A stretch of DNA of 33,929 nucleotides from contig CAJQQY010000208.1 in assembly GCA_905480595.1 (NCBI GenBank), positions 1 to 33,929 of the forward strand, written 5' to 3'. The position numbers and the translations under genes were made by a program. Below, one piece after another: positions 31,713 through 33,929 of the stretch. The notes under the pieces are model-generated. The model saw only the letters and a list, made by a program, of their open reading frames with translations. It was not told the DNA's origin and did no database searches. The stretch comes from an uncultured Saprospiraceae bacterium. Lineage in GTDB: Bacteria; Bacteroidota; Bacteroidia; Chitinophagales; Saprospiraceae. How positions within the stretch are numbered: position 1 is the stretch's first letter; every line of letters begins with the position of its first letter.

Positions 31713-32771
31713 TTAAACTTCTACTTTCGCATTTTCAGGACGAAGTGCCCGAACTGCTTTCCCTGTCTGCCACATTTCTGACTCACGAAGTTCTCTTAAT
31801 TCTTCTTCTAATTTCACTCGGTAATCAGCTTGACTATTGGAGTCAATTGATGCTTGAGCTTCCCGTCCAGTTTCAACTTCTTCATACAATTCTTCAAAAA
31901 CTGGCTTCACCGCATCTCTAAATTTTTTCCACCAATCCAATGCTCCACGTTGTGCAGTTGTTGAACAATTTGCATACATCCAATCCATTCCATTTTCTGC
32001 AACTAATGGATAAAGTGATTGAGTTGCCTCTTCCACCGTTTCGTTAAATGCTTCTGACGGAGAGTGTCCTTTGCTTCGTAATAAATCATACTGCGCAGCA
32101 AACAATCCTTGAATTGCTCCCATCAAACTTCCTCTTTCTCCAGTCAAATCTGAGTAAACTTCTTTTTGGAAATTTGTCTCAAATAAATATCCTGAACCAA
32201 TTCCGATACCCAATGCAACAACTCTTTCTTTTGCTCGACCAGTTGCATCTTGGAAAATTGCGTAACTAGAATTTAATCCCCGACCTGCTACAAACATTCT
32301 TCGTAGACTTGTTCCTGAACCTTTTGGTGCAACTAAAATTACATCAATATCCGCTGGAGGAATAATCCCCGTTCTCTCTTTGTAAGTAACTGCAAATCCA
32401 TGTGAAAAGTACAATGCTTTCCCTGGAGTCAAATAAGGTTTGATGGTTTCCCAACAAGAAATTTGTGCAGCATCAGATAATAAATATTGAATAACTGTTC
32501 CTCGCTCACACGCTTCTTCAATTGAAAAAAGTGTTTCACCTGGAACGAATCCATCGTCGATTGCTTTGTCCCAAGATAGAGAAGGAGAACGTTGTCCAAC
32601 AATTACATTGAAACCATTATCTCTTAAATTCAATGCTTGACCTGGACCTTGCACACCATAGCCAATGATGGCAATAGTTTCATCTTTTAAAACTTCTTGA
32701 GCTTTTGCTAAAGGAAATTCTTCTCGAGTTGCGACGTTTTCTTCAACGCCTCCAAAATTCATTTTTGCCAT
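31713..32771 (-). CDS. ilvC: Ketol-acid reductoisomerase
   Basis: 352 residues, class I length. It isomerises and reduces acetolactate or acetohydroxybutyrate with NADPH and Mg2+ in valine, leucine and isoleucine synthesis. The Rossmann motif is AIIGYGVQGPGQALNLRDNG (residues 34-53) with the cofactor-binding RSPSLSW loop. The metal-binding and catalytic region includes DLTGERGSLMGAI and EEATQSLYP. The start MAKMNFGGVEENV matches the N-terminus I expect for Bacteroidota homologues. It is separated from ilvN by 117 bp of AT-rich sequence. Confidence 0.94.
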   Translation of the reverse strand: MAKMNFGGVEENVATREEFPLAKAQEVLKDETIAIIGYGVQGPGQALNLRDNGFNVIVGQRSPSLSWDKAIDDGFVPGETLFSIEEACERGTVIQYLLSDAAQISCWETIKPYLTPGKALYFSHGFAVTYKERTGIIPPADIDVILVAPKGSGTSLRRMFVAGRGLNSSYAIFQDATGRAKERVVALGIGIGSGYLFETNFQKEVYSDLTGERGSLMGAIQGLFAAQYDLLRSKGHSPSEAFNETVEEATQSLYPLVAENGMDWMYANCSTTAQRGALDWWKKFRDAVKPVFEELYEEVETGREAQASIDSNSQADYRVKLEEELRELRESEMWQTGKAVRALRPENAKVEV

Positions 32772-32888
32772 GACTATGATTTTTTTTGTAAAAAAAATTA
32801 CTTGTTTATTAAATGTGTTTGATTAAAAATGTTTTTTCGGTTTTGAAATTAAAACTCTGTAACAATATATTTACATTCCAAAAAATGA

Positions 32889-33419
32889 TTAATTAAAATG
32901 TGTACTTTCTATTGATTTCAAATAGGTATTAAGCATTTCCATTGGTTTGATAATCGCGATTCTTCCTGATCTGACAAATTCGTAAATGCCGATTTTTTCA
33001 AGTTCATGAAGTAGCGCTTCCGTTTCTTCCGCATGTCCTGTTTTTTCGATGACTGTAAATTCAGGTTCAATTTCCAAAATTCTTGCATTGTGTTTTCGGA
33101 TAAGCTTTTCTAAACTGTTTCCGTTGGTGAAAGCGCTGGTTGGCACTTTGTACAAAGCAACTTCTTGATGAATGATTTGAGTTTCATCGTAGTAGAATGC
33201 TTTGATTACATCTACTTGTTTGTCGATTTGAGCCACCAATTTTCGGACTTGCTCTTCTGTTAAGATTACTACGATTGTAAATCTGTGGATGCCCTTTGTT
33301 GCAGCTTTCGAAGTCGTTAGACTTTCGATATTGATATGTCGTCTAGTAAAAACGGAAACGATACGGGAGATTAATCCTGTTTTGTTTTCGCTGAAGACTG
33401 TTATGGTGAATTCTTTCAT
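32889..33419 (-). CDS. ilvN: Acetolactate synthase small (regulatory) subunit
   Basis: 176 residues. The N-terminal ACT domain (FTITVFSENKTGLISRIVSVFTRRHINIESLTTS) gives feedback control by valine; the C-terminal ALS small-subunit domain (about 85-165) binds the large subunit. It follows ilvB on the same strand after 107 bp. That gap contains small hairpins (GGAG/CTCC at 33478-33493 and TCTGC/GCAGA at 33505-33518) but no T run, so the genes may be read together. Confidence 0.92.
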   Translation of the reverse strand: MKEFTITVFSENKTGLISRIVSVFTRRHINIESLTTSKAATKGIHRFTIVVILTEEQVRKLVAQIDKQVDVIKAFYYDETQIIHQEVALYKVPTSAFTNGNSLEKLIRKHNARILEIEPEFTVIEKTGHAEETEALLHELEKIGIYEFVRSGRIAIIKPMEMLNTYLKSIESTHFN

Positions 33420-33526
33420 TTTATTTTTTTAACAGGTGGTGGTCTGCCTTAGCTGACCTTGTTTTTTATTCTTTTTAGGAGTCGCTTTGCTCCTTTCTTT
33501 ATGGTCTGCTGAAGCAGATAGCTACG

Positions 33527-33929
33527 TTACTCTAATCTAATTTCTCCAACACTTGCTCCAGTTTGAATCATTGGAAAGATATTTTCTTCTTTTTCTACTC
33601 GTACGTGAAGCAAATATGGTCCATCATGTTTTAACATTGTTTCAATTGCTTTTTCCAATTTTTTTGGATCGGAAACAACACTTCCTGGAACGCCAAATCC
33701 GTCTGCTATTTTTATAAAATCAGGATTTTGCAACGCAACTGATGAATACCTTTTATCAAAAAATAATTGCTGCCATTGGCGAACCATGCCTAAATATTCA
33801 TTGTCGAGTAAGACTATTTTTACTCCAATATTCCATTGTGCACACATTCCTAATTCTTGGATAGTCATTTGGAAACCACCATCTCCAACGAAGCAAATTA
33901 CTTCTCGTTTTGGATGTGCTAGTTTTGCT
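33527..33929 (-). CDS. ilvB: Acetolactate synthase large subunit, C-terminal part
   Basis: Partial: the 5' part lies beyond the window. The frame is open to the last base and includes the thiamine diphosphate motif VGDGGFQMTIQELG, followed by NIGVKIVLLDNEYLGMVRQWQQLFF, which is typical of acetohydroxyacid synthase large subunits. The enzyme condenses pyruvate with pyruvate or 2-oxobutanoate. The internal ATG at 33868 is not the start. Gene order ilvB-ilvN-ilvC-ilvA on the minus strand. Confidence 0.92.
   Translation of the reverse strand, partial: AKLAHPKREVICFVGDGGFQMTIQELGMCAQWNIGVKIVLLDNEYLGMVRQWQQLFFDKRYSSVALQNPDFIKIADGFGVPGSVVSDPKKLEKAIETMLKHDGPYLLHVRVEKEENIFPMIQTGASVGEIRLE

Overview
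The window comes from an AT-rich member of the Bacteroidota. The evidence is a type IX secretion (Por) C-terminal sorting domain, TAnnTTTG-type promoter boxes with no Shine-Dalgarno sequences, a membrane-bound hybrid sensor kinase fused to an AraC output domain, a DUF5916 protein and a long Bacteroidota-type Lgt. A Saprospiria-like relative is possible, but I cannot prove the class from the sequence. I see no rRNA, CRISPR array, insertion sequence, integrase or clear att site.

Left part (1-13.2 kb): ordinary chromosomal genes. These are a 3' gene fragment, a secreted cyanophycinase-like peptidase, a prohibitin-family protein, a DUF2279 membrane protein, a PepSY membrane protein, fumarylacetoacetase, a saccharopine dehydrogenase-family protein, the MeaB GTPase, a lipoprotein gene broken by a frameshift just after its lipobox cysteine, an alpha/beta hydrolase and a xylulokinase-type FGGY kinase. 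A large, nearly perfect palindromic repeat lies at about 5.86-6.01 kb.

Centre (13.15-17.03 kb): the most unusual part. Twenty-six tRNA genes, all on the minus strand, cover all 20 amino acids with roughly one tRNA per codon box, plus a tRNA-like gene with a UCA (UGA-reading) anticodon. None encodes CCA. Several are atypical: Ile(UAU), short-variable-loop Leu, His without G-1/C73, and degenerate D or T arms. Inside the array lies an island of about 880 nt, GC-rich relative to its surroundings, full of hairpins including GNRA tetraloops on the minus strand, with the UCA tRNA embedded in the middle. It resembles the large ornate RNAs (GOLLD or ROOL type) known from phage and prophage tRNA clusters. 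A 75-residue protein gene that looks phage-like sits between two tRNAs. A strong GAAA-tetraloop terminator closes the array just before the kinase gene. A second small GC-rich, hairpin-forming island lies upstream of the array. The best reading is a phage- or element-derived, self-contained decoding set.

Right part (17.7-33.9 kb): a hybrid two-component regulator, lgt, the tRNA-modifying enzyme gene mtaB, a CBM9-like/DUF5916 outer-membrane protein, rfbA (rmlA), a single-domain response regulator divergent from a Crp/Fnr regulator, a DinB-like protein, a DUF4442 protein and the branched-chain amino acid cluster ilvB (partial)-ilvN-ilvC-ilvA, transcribed leftward.

Three copies of one palindromic repeat of about 105-120 bp each start within a few bases of the 3' end of a minus-strand gene: both tRNA-Lys genes and ilvC. 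A different palindrome precedes the DinB gene.
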